Assembly: GCA_902781455.1 (NCBI GenBank)
Contig: CACZJF010000008.1
Location: 1-64,000, forward strand
Direction: 5' to 3'
Source: an uncultured Lachnospiraceae bacterium
Lineage (GTDB): Bacteria > Bacillota > Clostridia > Lachnospirales > Lachnospiraceae
Length of the DNA: 64,000 nucleotides
Shown: piece by piece, positions 34,095-42,244 of the stretch
Layout: every line of letters begins with the position of its first letter
Numbering within the stretch: position 1 is the stretch's first letter
Notes under the pieces: model-generated
What the model was told of the DNA's origin: nothing
The model's input: only the letters and a program-made list of their open reading frames with translations
Databases searched by the model: none
Made by a program: the position numbers and the translations under genes

Positions 34095-34345
34095 AATGTA
34101 TCAACGCTGCTGCGTGTTTGATATCGACTGCCGGCAGATCGCTGCCGCACGCATAAAACCGCCCGACGGCAGATCGCTGCCGCAATCATAATCAGCCCGC
34201 ACCTGTGTCTTCGAAAGCAGCCAGCGGCAAGAAGTCTTACCGCTGGCTGAACTTTGTTTCACTTGTTGTATCCATCCTCTGACCGGACAGGCCGGCTTCG
34301 CCTTTTCCCCCATCAGTGAATGGAACAATTATTTTCTGCCAACCC
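34095..34345 (-). promoter_or_regulatory. Hairpin-rich spacer between alcohol dehydrogenase and MntP-type gene
   Basis: A strong 14-bp stem-loop (CAGCCAGCGGCAAG with CTTACCGCTGGCTG, 34218-34249, one G-U) most likely ends the dehydrogenase transcript. Nearer the exporter, an exact 18-mer (CGGCAGATCGCTGCCGCA) occurs twice at 34132-34149 and 34167-34184. Each copy is itself a small hairpin (CGGCAG / CTGCCG), so the leader of the exporter gene carries two identical stem-loops 35 bp apart. Confidence 0.5.
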
Positions 34346-35491
34346 TTACATCAGCTGACGGAACATCGCGATGACCTGCTCCTTGGTCGCTTCACGCGGA
34401 TTTCCCGGATAGCATGCGTCATTCAGCGCATCCGTTGCGAGCTGATCGAGATCCTCTTCACGGATCTTTTCATTCTTCTTCGGGATGCCAACATCCTCGG
34501 AGAGCTGACGGACTGCTGCGATTGCTGCATCCGTATATTCTTCCTTCGACATAGCGTCCACACCTTCAACGCCCATGGCGCGGGCGATCTCGCGATAACG
34601 CTCACCGCAGTAGTCACGGTTGAATTCCATCGTGATCGGAAGGAACATCGCGCAGGCAACACCGTGCGGTGTGTCATAGTGTGCGGACAGCGTATGTGCC
34701 ATCGCGTGGTCGATGCCCAGGCCAACGTTCGAGAAGCCCATTCCGGCGACATACTGTCCAAGCGCCATACCCTCACGTCCGGCAGTCTCATTGGCGACAG
34801 CAGAGCGAAGGTTCTTCGCGATCAGCTCAATGGCTTTGAAATGGAACATGTCAGACAGCTCCCACGCGCCTCTCGTGGTATAGCCCTCGATCGCGTGTGT
34901 CAGCGCGTCCATACCGGTAGCGGCGGTCAGGCCCTTCGGCATCGAGCTCATCATATCCGAGTCAACAACCGCGTACTTCGGGATATCATGCTCATCAACG
35001 CATACGAACTTTCTTTCCTTCTCTACGTCCGTGATAACATAGTTGATCGTAACCTCTGCTGCAGTGCCGGCCGTGGTCGGAACCGCAATGGTCGTGACCG
35101 CGTGGTTCTTCGTCGGGGCAACACCTTCCAGAGAACGGACATCTTCAAACTCCGGATTCGTAATGATAACGCCGATCGCCTTCGCCGTATCCATGGAGGA
35201 TCCACCGCCGATTGCGATGATGGAATCAGCACCGGCATCCTTGAATGCCTGTACGCCGTTCTGGACATTCGCGATGGTCGGATTCGGCTTGATGTCGGAA
35301 TAAACCGTGTAAGCAATTCCAGCTTCATCAAGCAGGGAAGTAACCTTGGCCGTGATGCCGAACTTTACCAGATCCGGATCTGATGCAACAAATACCTTTT
35401 GAAAGCCTTCTCTCTGCGCAATGCCCGGAATTTCCTTAATCGCGCCGTTTCCATAGTACAATACCGGGTTCAGGATGAATCTGTTTGCCAT
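34346..35491 (-). CDS. Iron-containing alcohol dehydrogenase (group III)
   Basis: A 381-residue NAD(P)H-dependent dehydrogenase. Start at ATG 35491 (MANRFILNP), behind GGAGGTTACT. The nucleotide-binding GGGSSMDTAKAIG, the PTTAGTAAEVT segment and the metal ligands in DALTHAIEGYTT, GIDHAMAHTLSAHYDTPHG are visible. It resembles lactaldehyde/1,2-propanediol oxidoreductases and 1,3-propanediol or butanol dehydrogenases; the exact substrate is not readable. It has its own extended -10 promoter and a GC-rich inverted repeat in the leader (CGGCCG at 35527 and 35543). Confidence 0.92.
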   Translation of the reverse strand: MANRFILNPVLYYGNGAIKEIPGIAQREGFQKVFVASDPDLVKFGITAKVTSLLDEAGIAYTVYSDIKPNPTIANVQNGVQAFKDAGADSIIAIGGGSSMDTAKAIGVIITNPEFEDVRSLEGVAPTKNHAVTTIAVPTTAGTAAEVTINYVITDVEKERKFVCVDEHDIPKYAVVDSDMMSSMPKGLTAATGMDALTHAIEGYTTRGAWELSDMFHFKAIELIAKNLRSAVANETAGREGMALGQYVAGMGFSNVGLGIDHAMAHTLSAHYDTPHGVACAMFLPITMEFNRDYCGERYREIARAMGVEGVDAMSKEEYTDAAIAAVRQLSEDVGIPKKNEKIREEDLDQLATDALNDACYPGNPREATKEQVIAMFRQLM

Positions 35492-35618
35492 AGTAACCTC
35501 CATTCGTCATTTTGCTTTATTACTCACGGCCGATTGATTTACCGGCCGGATTGTTCTTCATCTATATCGTTCTTATCATTTCGGAATCTGTCATTTTGAT
35601 CCATCTCTACATAAATTG

Positions 35619-35646
35619 ATTGTACCACTTTTCCGGACACAAAAAA
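35619..35646 (-). promoter_or_regulatory. Extended -10 promoter of the alcohol dehydrogenase, fused to a tRNA T-run
   Basis: TGGTACAAT on the minus strand places the -10 at 35624-35619. A run of seven T directly after tRNA-Gly (35647-35641) can end the tRNA transcript just ahead of this promoter. No convincing -35 box. Confidence 0.5.
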
Positions 35647-35717
35647 AGCGGGTGATGGGAATCGAACCCACGTATCCAGCTTGGAAGGCTGGTGTTCTAC
35701 CATTGAACTACACCCGC
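35647..35717 (-). tRNA. tRNA-Gly(TCC)
   Basis: The acceptor GCGGGTG pairs with CACCCGC, discriminator T. The anticodon loop CTTCCAA gives TCC. The T-arm GTGGGTTCGATTCCCAT is intact. Confidence 0.96.
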
Positions 35718-35742
35718 ATAAATCTTGCTCTTCAGTTTTAAA

Positions 35743-35817
35743 TCGGGGTGACAAGATTCGAACTTGCGACCCCCTGCTCCCAAAGCAGGTGCTCTAGCCA
35801 AACTGAGCCACACCCCG
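35743..35817 (-). tRNA. tRNA-Pro(TGG)
   Basis: The acceptor CGGGGTG pairs with CACCCCG, discriminator A. The anticodon loop TTTGGGA gives TGG. The T-stem CAAGT/ACTTG is canonical. Confidence 0.95.
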
Positions 35818-35885
35818 CAATCCTGTTCCCAAGACAAGGAGCATTATATTATGCGGCTTTCTCTTTGTCAACAGGAAAGTTTTTT

Positions 35886-36377
35886 CTAAAGATACCGGAG
35901 CCACACCTCCGGCGCTTTTCCACTCTCCAGTTCAAGCACCATATAACTTTTCTTCCTGCCGGTCTGCCTCGGAAGGGAAATGCTCCCGGGATTCAGGATC
36001 AGCAGACCGGGGTGGCTGTCATCAATTTCAGGGCGGTGCGTGTGGCCGTAGAGAGCAATACTGCAGTCATTTTCCTGAGCCAGATGCGCCACTTCTTCCG
36101 TTCCGTAGCTGACTGCGTGTGTATGACCGTGCGTTATCAGGATACGATGGCCTGCAAGTTCTACGATCCGGTCCAGTGGGAGATCTACATACCAGTCGCA
36201 GTTTCCCTTTACCAGATAGAGTGGTACTTCCTCTCCTGCAAGAATCTCAGCAAACTCGTCTTCCTCTTCCTGCGTATCCCCGAGATGAATCATCGCGTCG
36301 ACGGGCCATTCCCGGTCAAGCGCCTTCGCGACATACAGGTCATTGCCATGGGAGTCGCTCATGATCAATATCTTCAT
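35886..36377 (-). CDS. YfcE/MJ0936-type metallophosphoesterase
   Basis: A 163-residue cytoplasmic phosphodiesterase of the calcineurin-like fold. Start at ATG 36377 (MKILIMSDSHGN), behind AAGGAAAAATGT. Metal-binding motifs in order: DSHG, GDTQEEEDE, GNCD, THGH and GHTH (LYGHTHRPE), then NPGSISLPR. It lies 20 bp after the RdgB-type gene, an arrangement common in Firmicutes, and is probably co-transcribed with it. Natural substrate unknown. Confidence 0.92.
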   Translation of the reverse strand: MKILIMSDSHGNDLYVAKALDREWPVDAMIHLGDTQEEEDEFAEILAGEEVPLYLVKGNCDWYVDLPLDRIVELAGHRILITHGHTHAVSYGTEEVAHLAQENDCSIALYGHTHRPEIDDSHPGLLILNPGSISLPRQTGRKKSYMVLELESGKAPEVWLRYL

Positions 36378-36397
36378 ACATTTTTCCTTCCAGATCA

Positions 36398-37117
36398 TCA
36401 GCATTCTTTCTCCAGTATGGCCTGCAGCTTCCTGAATGCCTGCCCTCTGTGACTGATACGGCTCTTTTCCTCCCGCGGGATGTCTCCGGAGGTCGTTCCG
36501 TATTCCGGAAGATAGAAGATCGGATCATACCCAAACCCGTTGAAGCCTTTCTGCTCCGTATAGACCCGTCCTTCAAGGACTCCTCTTGCCGTGCGCTCTC
36601 TTCCGTCCGGCCACACTGCCGCGACTGCACAGACAAAGCGTGCCGACCGCATCGGTCCCGGTGTCCCGTCCGGCTCGCATCCTGGATGGCGGCTGCCCTG
36701 CATATTGGATTCTGCATGCGTTGCCCTGTGTATATCAGCTTCTGCAGGAACCGTGTTCCGGGATCCGGCTTCTTTCTGCGCGCAGTATTCATCCACACGG
36801 CGGATGATCTCCGCGTTTTTGATGTCATAGGAGGTATCGTGTCCCATCCAGCGGGCAGAGTGAATTCCCAGTTCTCCCGGCATGGCGTCAACCTCGAGTC
36901 CCGAGTCGTCTGCAATCGCCAGACACCCGGAAGCCGCCGCAACAGCACGGGCTTTCAAAATTGCATTTTCTTCAAAAGTTGCCCCGGTCTCCTCGATCTC
37001 GATGTCCACGCCTGCGTCCTTCATTGTGATCAGTTCGATCTCTTTCGATGTAATGATCTGACGAATCTCCACCATCTTTTCTTTATTGCCGGTCGCAACG
37101 ATAATCGTTCTTTTCAC
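36398..37117 (-). CDS. rdgB: XTP/dITP diphosphatase (RdgB/HAM1) with a central insertion
   Basis: A 239-residue house-cleaning pyrophosphatase removing deaminated purine nucleotides. I choose GTG at 37117 (VKRTIIVATGNKEK), since AGGAG lies eight bases ahead within the end of the protease gene. Motifs: TGNKEKMVEI, TFEENAILKA, IADDSGLEVD, GIHSARW, FNGFGYDPIF and SHRGQAFRKL. The family is usually about 195-200 residues; an extra segment of about 40 (near residues 112-152, rich in Ala, His, Gly and Pro) interrupts the loop after the YDIKNAEII helix. It starts 3 bp after the protease stop codon begins. Confidence 0.93.
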   Translation of the reverse strand: MKRTIIVATGNKEKMVEIRQIITSKEIELITMKDAGVDIEIEETGATFEENAILKARAVAAASGCLAIADDSGLEVDAMPGELGIHSARWMGHDTSYDIKNAEIIRRVDEYCAQKEAGSRNTVPAEADIHRATHAESNMQGSRHPGCEPDGTPGPMRSARFVCAVAAVWPDGRERTARGVLEGRVYTEQKGFNGFGYDPIFYLPEYGTTSGDIPREEKSRISHRGQAFRKLQAILEKEC

Positions 37118-37119
37118 GA

Positions 37120-38610
37120 TCAGGTCTCCTTCCTGCGTTTTGTGTACGCTTTCAGGCATACATTGGTCTGATATTTCTTCTGCGTGTTTTCCCAGTATTT
37201 TCCATCTGCACTGACCCAGGTATGTCTGCCTTCCAGTCTGACATTCTTTGTGTATTCGTCTTTCACCATCTCAACCACCACAGGATTTTTCTCCCCGGGC
37301 GTCTCAATCCAGACCGCAACAGCAAAGTGCTGCCCTGCTGCAAGAGGGATGCTCTGATTCAGGTCGATGGTAAAGAAACCGGCGGTGTCCATCATCCTCT
37401 CAGCCACCGGCTGCGGGACGGTGTCTGCGCTTTGGACGGATTCCGCTGTTTCTACGGTATCCGCGCTTTGGTCGGATTCAGCTGTTTTTCCATAGTCCGT
37501 ACTCTGGACGGATTCCGCTGTGCTGCCGGGATCTGCACGATGGCCGCATGCCTCCATCACTTTCAGATCTTTTGCTCCTTGAAAGTCCGGAATCACATAT
37601 ACGCTGCAGGTGGTACCCGGGCCTGCGCTGTAGATTCCTACAGCTGCAAGTTCTTCCTCTTCTTCCGCCGTATATGCACCGGCGAACCAGCATCCTTCCG
37701 TTTCGTATCCTTGCCGCCCCTGCCAGCCCAGGCTGTCATTTTCATAGACTTGATCATAATTGTCGACATCTTCAATTCGTGCATAGGCTGCCCCGCCCTG
37801 CCTCAGCAGGTTGTGGTCTTCATAGGAAACATAGAAGATGCCGTCCTCTCCGAAGGACTCTCCCCAGGTATTCTGGCAGATCCAGGCGCCGTCCGAGCGC
37901 GGCTTGATCCGGAAATTTTCCCTGGAGTAATTATCATCCCATCCCAGGATCAGGACATCGTGATCAACATTCTCAATCAAAGGATCGAAGTAAGCACCTG
38001 TCAGTACATTGTAATAATGATAATCGTCCGTGTCGGTCCTCTCCCGGTCCAGACAAAGGGAAGACTGCACGGCGCCATGCTCCAGAATCACGCGCTTTAC
38101 CTGATCATGAGACAAACCGGTCAGGAGACGGACTTCCTGCACATGCAGAGCCGGTTTCAGTCCCTCGGGTGATATGCCATCTCCGTAGGGATCCTCTTCT
38201 TCAAGCACCGGCCCTTTCCAGTCGGACAGATAGGACATGATCATGTAGTAATCGCCGCCATCGTCCTGTGTGATATCGAAGCCGTTGCTGAGTGACATAT
38301 GATCTGCAGAGAGACTGATCTCCCTGTCCGGAAGCAGGTCTGATTCGATGGCAGATACGGCGGAGAAAGCCCAGCATGTTCCTGTATTGCCCTGACTGCG
38401 GACCTTGGGCTTTTTCCCCTGCTTGGCAAGGTTGTAGTACGTGGGGAGTTTTGCCGGCACTTCCAGTTTTATCTCGTCCACTGACGGTGCTTCCTGCTTC
38501 TGAGCTGCTCCTTCTGTTTCTATGTGGGAAGCGCAGCACAACGCCAGGCCGGCGGTGAGTGCCAGCGCCGGCATCAGGACAGATCTGCTTCTTTTCTCTC
38601 TTTTGCTCAT
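37120..38610 (-). CDS. Secreted papain-like cysteine protease (C1 family)
   Basis: A 496-residue exported protease. Start at ATG 38610 (MSKREKRSRS), with GGGAAG ahead. A signal peptide ends near ALCCASH; the Cys-Cys could permit lipidation but no clean lipobox is present. The catalytic Cys is in QGNTGTCWAFSAV, the His in DHDVLILGWDD and the Asn in QNTWGESFG. The C-terminal 190 residues resemble the lectin-like domain that accompanies such bacterial C1 proteases (GCWFAGAYTAEEEEELAAVG, HFAVAVWIETPGEKNPVVVE), interrupted by repeated SVQS/TAESDQSAD stretches around 400-440. No obvious pro-domain inhibitor. Target unknown; surface protein or host protein cleavage is possible. Confidence 0.88.
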   Translation of the reverse strand: MSKREKRSRSVLMPALALTAGLALCCASHIETEGAAQKQEAPSVDEIKLEVPAKLPTYYNLAKQGKKPKVRSQGNTGTCWAFSAVSAIESDLLPDREISLSADHMSLSNGFDITQDDGGDYYMIMSYLSDWKGPVLEEEDPYGDGISPEGLKPALHVQEVRLLTGLSHDQVKRVILEHGAVQSSLCLDRERTDTDDYHYYNVLTGAYFDPLIENVDHDVLILGWDDNYSRENFRIKPRSDGAWICQNTWGESFGEDGIFYVSYEDHNLLRQGGAAYARIEDVDNYDQVYENDSLGWQGRQGYETEGCWFAGAYTAEEEEELAAVGIYSAGPGTTCSVYVIPDFQGAKDLKVMEACGHRADPGSTAESVQSTDYGKTAESDQSADTVETAESVQSADTVPQPVAERMMDTAGFFTIDLNQSIPLAAGQHFAVAVWIETPGEKNPVVVEMVKDEYTKNVRLEGRHTWVSADGKYWENTQKKYQTNVCLKAYTKRRKET

Positions 38611-38687
38611 ATTGCTTCCCTGTTTCCACGCCTCCCGGCGCGGTGATGCTGCAGCAGATACGGGGAGGGCGCCGCGGCTTGCTTTAT

Positions 38688-38796
38688 CTCCACGTCTGCC
38701 GTTGGCTTGCGCTGCCGGTACGTACGGGGATTTGTCGGTGCCTGCCGGGTGCTCCACGCCTGCCGTTGGCTTACGCTGCCGGTACATACGGGGATT
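38688..38796. repeat. Two 36-bp direct repeats upstream of the protease gene
   Basis: TGCCGTTGGCTTGCGCTGCC and the following 16 bases (38697-38732) recur at 38761-38796 with two G/A changes, both preceded by CTCCACG(C/T)C. They fill most of the gap between the Hsp70-like gene and the protease. The adjacent 18-mer CTCCCGGCGCGGTGATGC (38632-38649) also occurs exactly at 27235-27252. Confidence 0.6.
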
Positions 38797-38800
38797 CTTC

Positions 38801-40804
38801 TTACCCCAGCGGGATCTCCACGACCTGCGCCATCTTCTTCAGACACTCCTCGATCTGCGCGGAGATCTCACTGGCCAGCCGGGCTGTGAGCTCCTCATTC
38901 TTCTCATTTTCCAGGTTCGAGTAGAAGTTTGCCTTCACCTCCGTGGAGATGCGGTGAAGCCTGCCGCCGAATGCATTTTTTGTGATAAGCCTGCGCAGGG
39001 GCTTGGGAATATTCAGGTCCATCATCGTGTTTTCCATATGCTCCTGCCCGATCAGCAGCACGCCCAGGGACAGGATCGCTCCGGCAAGGATTCCCTTCAG
39101 TCCTCCGGCAATCAGTGCGATGCCGCTTCCGCCGCACAGAAGGCTGACCAGAATCGTGATGATGGTGTTGATCAGCCAGGTGATCTGCTCGATGCCGAAG
39201 ATGTCCTTCGTATCGATCCTGATATCAATATCCGACAAGGACAGATAGCTGGTCAGGTTCAGCGCGCGGTACGGTACATTGTGCCGCACGCAGATCGGCA
39301 TGGTGTATTCCTCCAGTTCATAGGCCACCGGACGCAGCCAGGAAGAGACCACTGTCCCCAGCAGTTTCTGTGCCTCTTCGCTGCGTAGATAATGCTCGAT
39401 CTCCTTGCGCAGTTCTTCATCAATCTCCGAAAGCCGGCTGATCTCTCCGCTTCTCCATCGGTCAAATACATGCATGGCCGCTGTTTCCAGGATGGGGTCA
39501 GTCAGTGTATCCACGATGCTGTTGTACAGCTGCTCCATGCGGGCGGAGACGATCCTCTCAACGGCGCTCGTTTCAATCAGGTCGTCCACCTCGCGGCGGA
39601 ATTCCTTCATGTCTTCGTCGATTCTTCCGCTGTGCGCCAGTCCGCGCGCTACCGAGAACTCCGGCTGCGCTGTCGTGATCACTGTGGTTTCGGGAAATGC
39701 TTCCTGGCACCAGGTCCGGATCGCCGGCAGTTTTGACACGCCGCCGGTCAGGAACAGAAGCTCGGGCTTTCCGATCTTCTCTCTCACCAGGCGCAGGCTT
39801 TCGCAGAATGCTTCCTGAAATGATCTTCCGTCCAGTCCCGGCGCGGGTGCTTCCATCAGCTTCTTCGCCATGGCCCGGTCCATCCGGATCGTCAGCATAT
39901 GACCTGCCGCAGCAGAATCCTTCCTGCTTCCCGCAGCGGATTCCTTCCTGCCTCCCGCAGCAGAATCCTTCCTGCCCGCCGCAGCAGATCCCTTCGTGTC
40001 TGCAGACGGAAGGATTTCAATGTTTCTGGAGCAGGAACGGCTCGCCCAGTATTCCTCGTCGGAGAAATACTTTTCCTTCAGCCGGCGGGCCGCGAATTCG
40101 CAGTAGCTTCTCCAGGGTTCACTCTCGTCCAGGATCTTCTGGATCGCCGCACTGTCCGGACTTGCCAGAACACTTTCGCGCAGCAGCATCTCGTCTGTGA
40201 TCCCGCCGCCGAGCATTACCTCGCCTGCGGTATGCAGCTCCACTTCCCGTCCTGATTCTATAAATGCAAAATCTGTCGTGGATGATCCCACATCAACGAC
40301 CAGCACACTCTTGGAAAGAATGTCATAGCCGATCTGAAGATGGCGGGACAGGCATGCGCTGATCAGGGCTGCTCTCGATTCGGATACGATCCGCACCGGC
40401 GGATAGCCTGTCTGCTCAAAGATCGCCCGGTAGCGTTCCCTGTCTGTCTTTTGCCAGCCTGCAGGACAGCCGATATAGACAACATTGTCATTTTCCTTCA
40501 CCAGGTTTCCACTGCCGATCAGCTCGGCAAGAACACCCGCCGCGAAGGTCCGGATGTCCTTCACGCACGCAGGATCGTTCAGAAAACGGCTCTTAAAACG
40601 GACTCTGCGGGTGACGGCATCCGCACTGTAGCAGGCGCTCTCACCGATCAGCAGTCTTCCATCCGATAGACGCGCATACGCAGTGATAAAGCTGGGTGCG
40701 TCACACACCGGCAGAATCTTCGGCTCTTCGCCGGCTGCATCTTTTCTGGTTCTTGCGACTGCGCTCTCCGCGTCGCCCAGGTCAAATCCATAGAATTGTT
40801 CCAT
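38801..40804 (-). CDS. Hsp70/actin-fold ATPase with C-terminal membrane segment
   Basis: A 667-residue protein. The N-terminal 400 residues have the actin/Hsp70 ATPase fold: phosphate loop GFDLGD, second loop VLVVDVGSSTTDFAF and adenosine loop LFLTGGVSKLPAI. Between sub-domains lies a linker of four near-repeats (SAAAGRKD, SAAGGRKE, SAAGSRKD). There is no substrate-binding beta domain of DnaK. Instead, helical sequence and a hydrophobic hairpin (WLINTIITILVSLLCGG and GLKGILAGAILSLGVLLIG) follow, then a helical tail. It is therefore likely membrane-associated. It is transcribed after the membrane coiled-coil gene at 40914-41813. No described function is recognised. Confidence 0.78.
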   Translation of the reverse strand: MEQFYGFDLGDAESAVARTRKDAAGEEPKILPVCDAPSFITAYARLSDGRLLIGESACYSADAVTRRVRFKSRFLNDPACVKDIRTFAAGVLAELIGSGNLVKENDNVVYIGCPAGWQKTDRERYRAIFEQTGYPPVRIVSESRAALISACLSRHLQIGYDILSKSVLVVDVGSSTTDFAFIESGREVELHTAGEVMLGGGITDEMLLRESVLASPDSAAIQKILDESEPWRSYCEFAARRLKEKYFSDEEYWASRSCSRNIEILPSADTKGSAAAGRKDSAAGGRKESAAGSRKDSAAAGHMLTIRMDRAMAKKLMEAPAPGLDGRSFQEAFCESLRLVREKIGKPELLFLTGGVSKLPAIRTWCQEAFPETTVITTAQPEFSVARGLAHSGRIDEDMKEFRREVDDLIETSAVERIVSARMEQLYNSIVDTLTDPILETAAMHVFDRWRSGEISRLSEIDEELRKEIEHYLRSEEAQKLLGTVVSSWLRPVAYELEEYTMPICVRHNVPYRALNLTSYLSLSDIDIRIDTKDIFGIEQITWLINTIITILVSLLCGGSGIALIAGGLKGILAGAILSLGVLLIGQEHMENTMMDLNIPKPLRRLITKNAFGGRLHRISTEVKANFYSNLENEKNEELTARLASEISAQIEECLKKMAQVVEIPLG

Positions 40805-40913
40805 CGCACTGTCTTCTCTCTTTTATCTCAACAAAATTCCAAACGCAGTACGTTGTTTCCCGTGTGTATCATCCTGCCTTACGGCGTCCTTTTCAACGCC
40901 CTTCATGCTCCCC

Positions 40914-41813
40914 TCACCCGCCGGAGGCAACGCCCTTCATAATCACCACGCCGTCTTTCAGCAAGGCTGGCCGGATTGTAACCGCCTCTGTGCCTGACGG
41001 GAGCTGTTCGAACCATGCAGCGCTCTGTCTCGAATAATCTTCCGTTTCGATGCCCCGCTCATGCAGATAATACCGGATGCTTTCCACCTGCTCCGTCAGT
41101 GCCTCATTCGGTTCAGACCTGCGCCTCTGGGCATATGCATTTTCCAGAAGATCGGAGAAGAACAGGAGGTCTTCCTTCTTCAGCGCGCCCGCAGCATCCT
41201 CTTTCTCTTCCTGCGCCGCGCTCGCCGCATGCTCGCCGGCTGTCTTCAGGCTGTGATCGGCACTCAGCAGGGTTCCCTGCAGGATATGCCAGATCCGGGC
41301 CGGATCCACCAGAAAGGTCTGCCGCACCTGCGTATCCGTCTTCCCGGGTTTCTTCTTTTTGCCACGGCCGGCCAGCCAGCCTGCCGCAATCAGCAGCCCG
41401 CAACCGGCCACTGACCAGAGAACACGAAACAGCGCAAACAGCCCTGCGCCGAGCATGCCTGCAATCACGCACACAATTCCCGCTGCGCCGCACACGATCG
41501 CGGAGACGGGCACCGATCCTTTCGCGCCTGCATCCTGACCGCCGTCCTTCTCCCAGGTTTCCGCCTCTGACACAGAAGACACCAGCGGCAGAGCGCATTT
41601 CAGGATCTGAAGCATACCCTGGACGGTGGAAGCCTGCTCCACCCCCAGCGCGCCGGCCCGCACCATCAGTCTGTCCGCCTCTTTCTCCAGCACCGTGACC
41701 GCACTTTCCTGCACACGGTCCTGCGTCAGCTGTGTCATGACCATCTCCCTGTCCTGCTCCAGTAGAGCAGACAGAGACTGTTCTTCTTTTCTGGTGGTTT
41801 CCATATTTCCCAT
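40914..41813 (-). CDS. Membrane protein paired with the Hsp70-like ATPase
   Basis: A 299-residue protein. Start at ATG 41813 (MGNMETTRKEEQ) or three codons later; the longer reading lacks a ribosome site. An N-terminal helical, acidic part is followed by a helical hairpin in the membrane (AIVCGAAGIVCVIAGMLGAG and VLWSVAGCGLLIAAGWLAG), a basic turn, and a cytoplasmic helical domain. The last 40 residues (WFEQLPSGTEAVTIRPALLK, then DGVVIMKGVAS) resemble the small beta end of GrpE-type exchange factors. Adjacent, same-strand position suggests it works with the Hsp70-like ATPase, possibly as its nucleotide-exchange or membrane partner. This is inference only. Confidence 0.65.
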   Translation of the reverse strand: MGNMETTRKEEQSLSALLEQDREMVMTQLTQDRVQESAVTVLEKEADRLMVRAGALGVEQASTVQGMLQILKCALPLVSSVSEAETWEKDGGQDAGAKGSVPVSAIVCGAAGIVCVIAGMLGAGLFALFRVLWSVAGCGLLIAAGWLAGRGKKKKPGKTDTQVRQTFLVDPARIWHILQGTLLSADHSLKTAGEHAASAAQEEKEDAAGALKKEDLLFFSDLLENAYAQRRRSEPNEALTEQVESIRYYLHERGIETEDYSRQSAAWFEQLPSGTEAVTIRPALLKDGVVIMKGVASGG

Positions 41814-41890
41814 CCTGTCCCTGTTTCTGTCAGAAGTAAAAATGATCCTGTTAATGATACCACACATTGACCAGGAACTACCACTGCCGG

Positions 41891-41934
41891 CTGCATATCT
41901 GCCCTGCATATCAGCCCTGCATGTCAGCCTGCAT
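41891..41934. repeat. Tandem 13-bp repeat
   Basis: CTGCATATCTGCC, CTGCATATCAGCC, CTGCATGTCAGC and CTGCAT follow each other without gaps in the divergent region between the membrane protein and phosphoglucomutase genes. The remaining 290 bp of this region shows only the two promoters. Confidence 0.55.
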
Positions 41935-42123
41935 TTTACGCCATGTTACACCATGTTCCGGGTAACACCACACCACCGTTCGGGGCATTTCCGGATTCCT
42001 GCGCATAGACTTTTGGGGGTCGAAGCGAAGGAATCCGGAAATGTCGTGGAACGGTACGCAGATGTGATCTGTCACTTCTGGCATTTCTCCTGCAGTTTCC
42101 TGCAGTTTCTGCATCACACCGGG

Positions 42124-42152
42124 TGGAGTTTTCCTGCTTTGTCTCTTATAAT
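42124..42152 (+). promoter_or_regulatory. Promoter of the phosphoglucomutase gene
   Basis: A perfect TATAAT at 42147-42152 with a weak -35 (TGGAGT, 42124-42129) 17 bp upstream. The leader is about 85 nt and ends at AGGAGGATACTCAT before the ATG. Confidence 0.65.
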
Positions 42153-42244
42153 GGATATAACGTTCAAACCAGTGAGGCGGGTTGGATTCCGGCTGCATTC
42201 CGGAAACTTCCCCGGCTTCATGGATTACACAGGAGGATACTCAT

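Noticed and set aside
34095..34345. yybP-ykoY manganese riboswitch ahead of the MntP-type gene
   Set aside because: The expected conserved loop sequences were not found; only unrelated hairpins are visible. A covariance-model search would be needed to exclude it.
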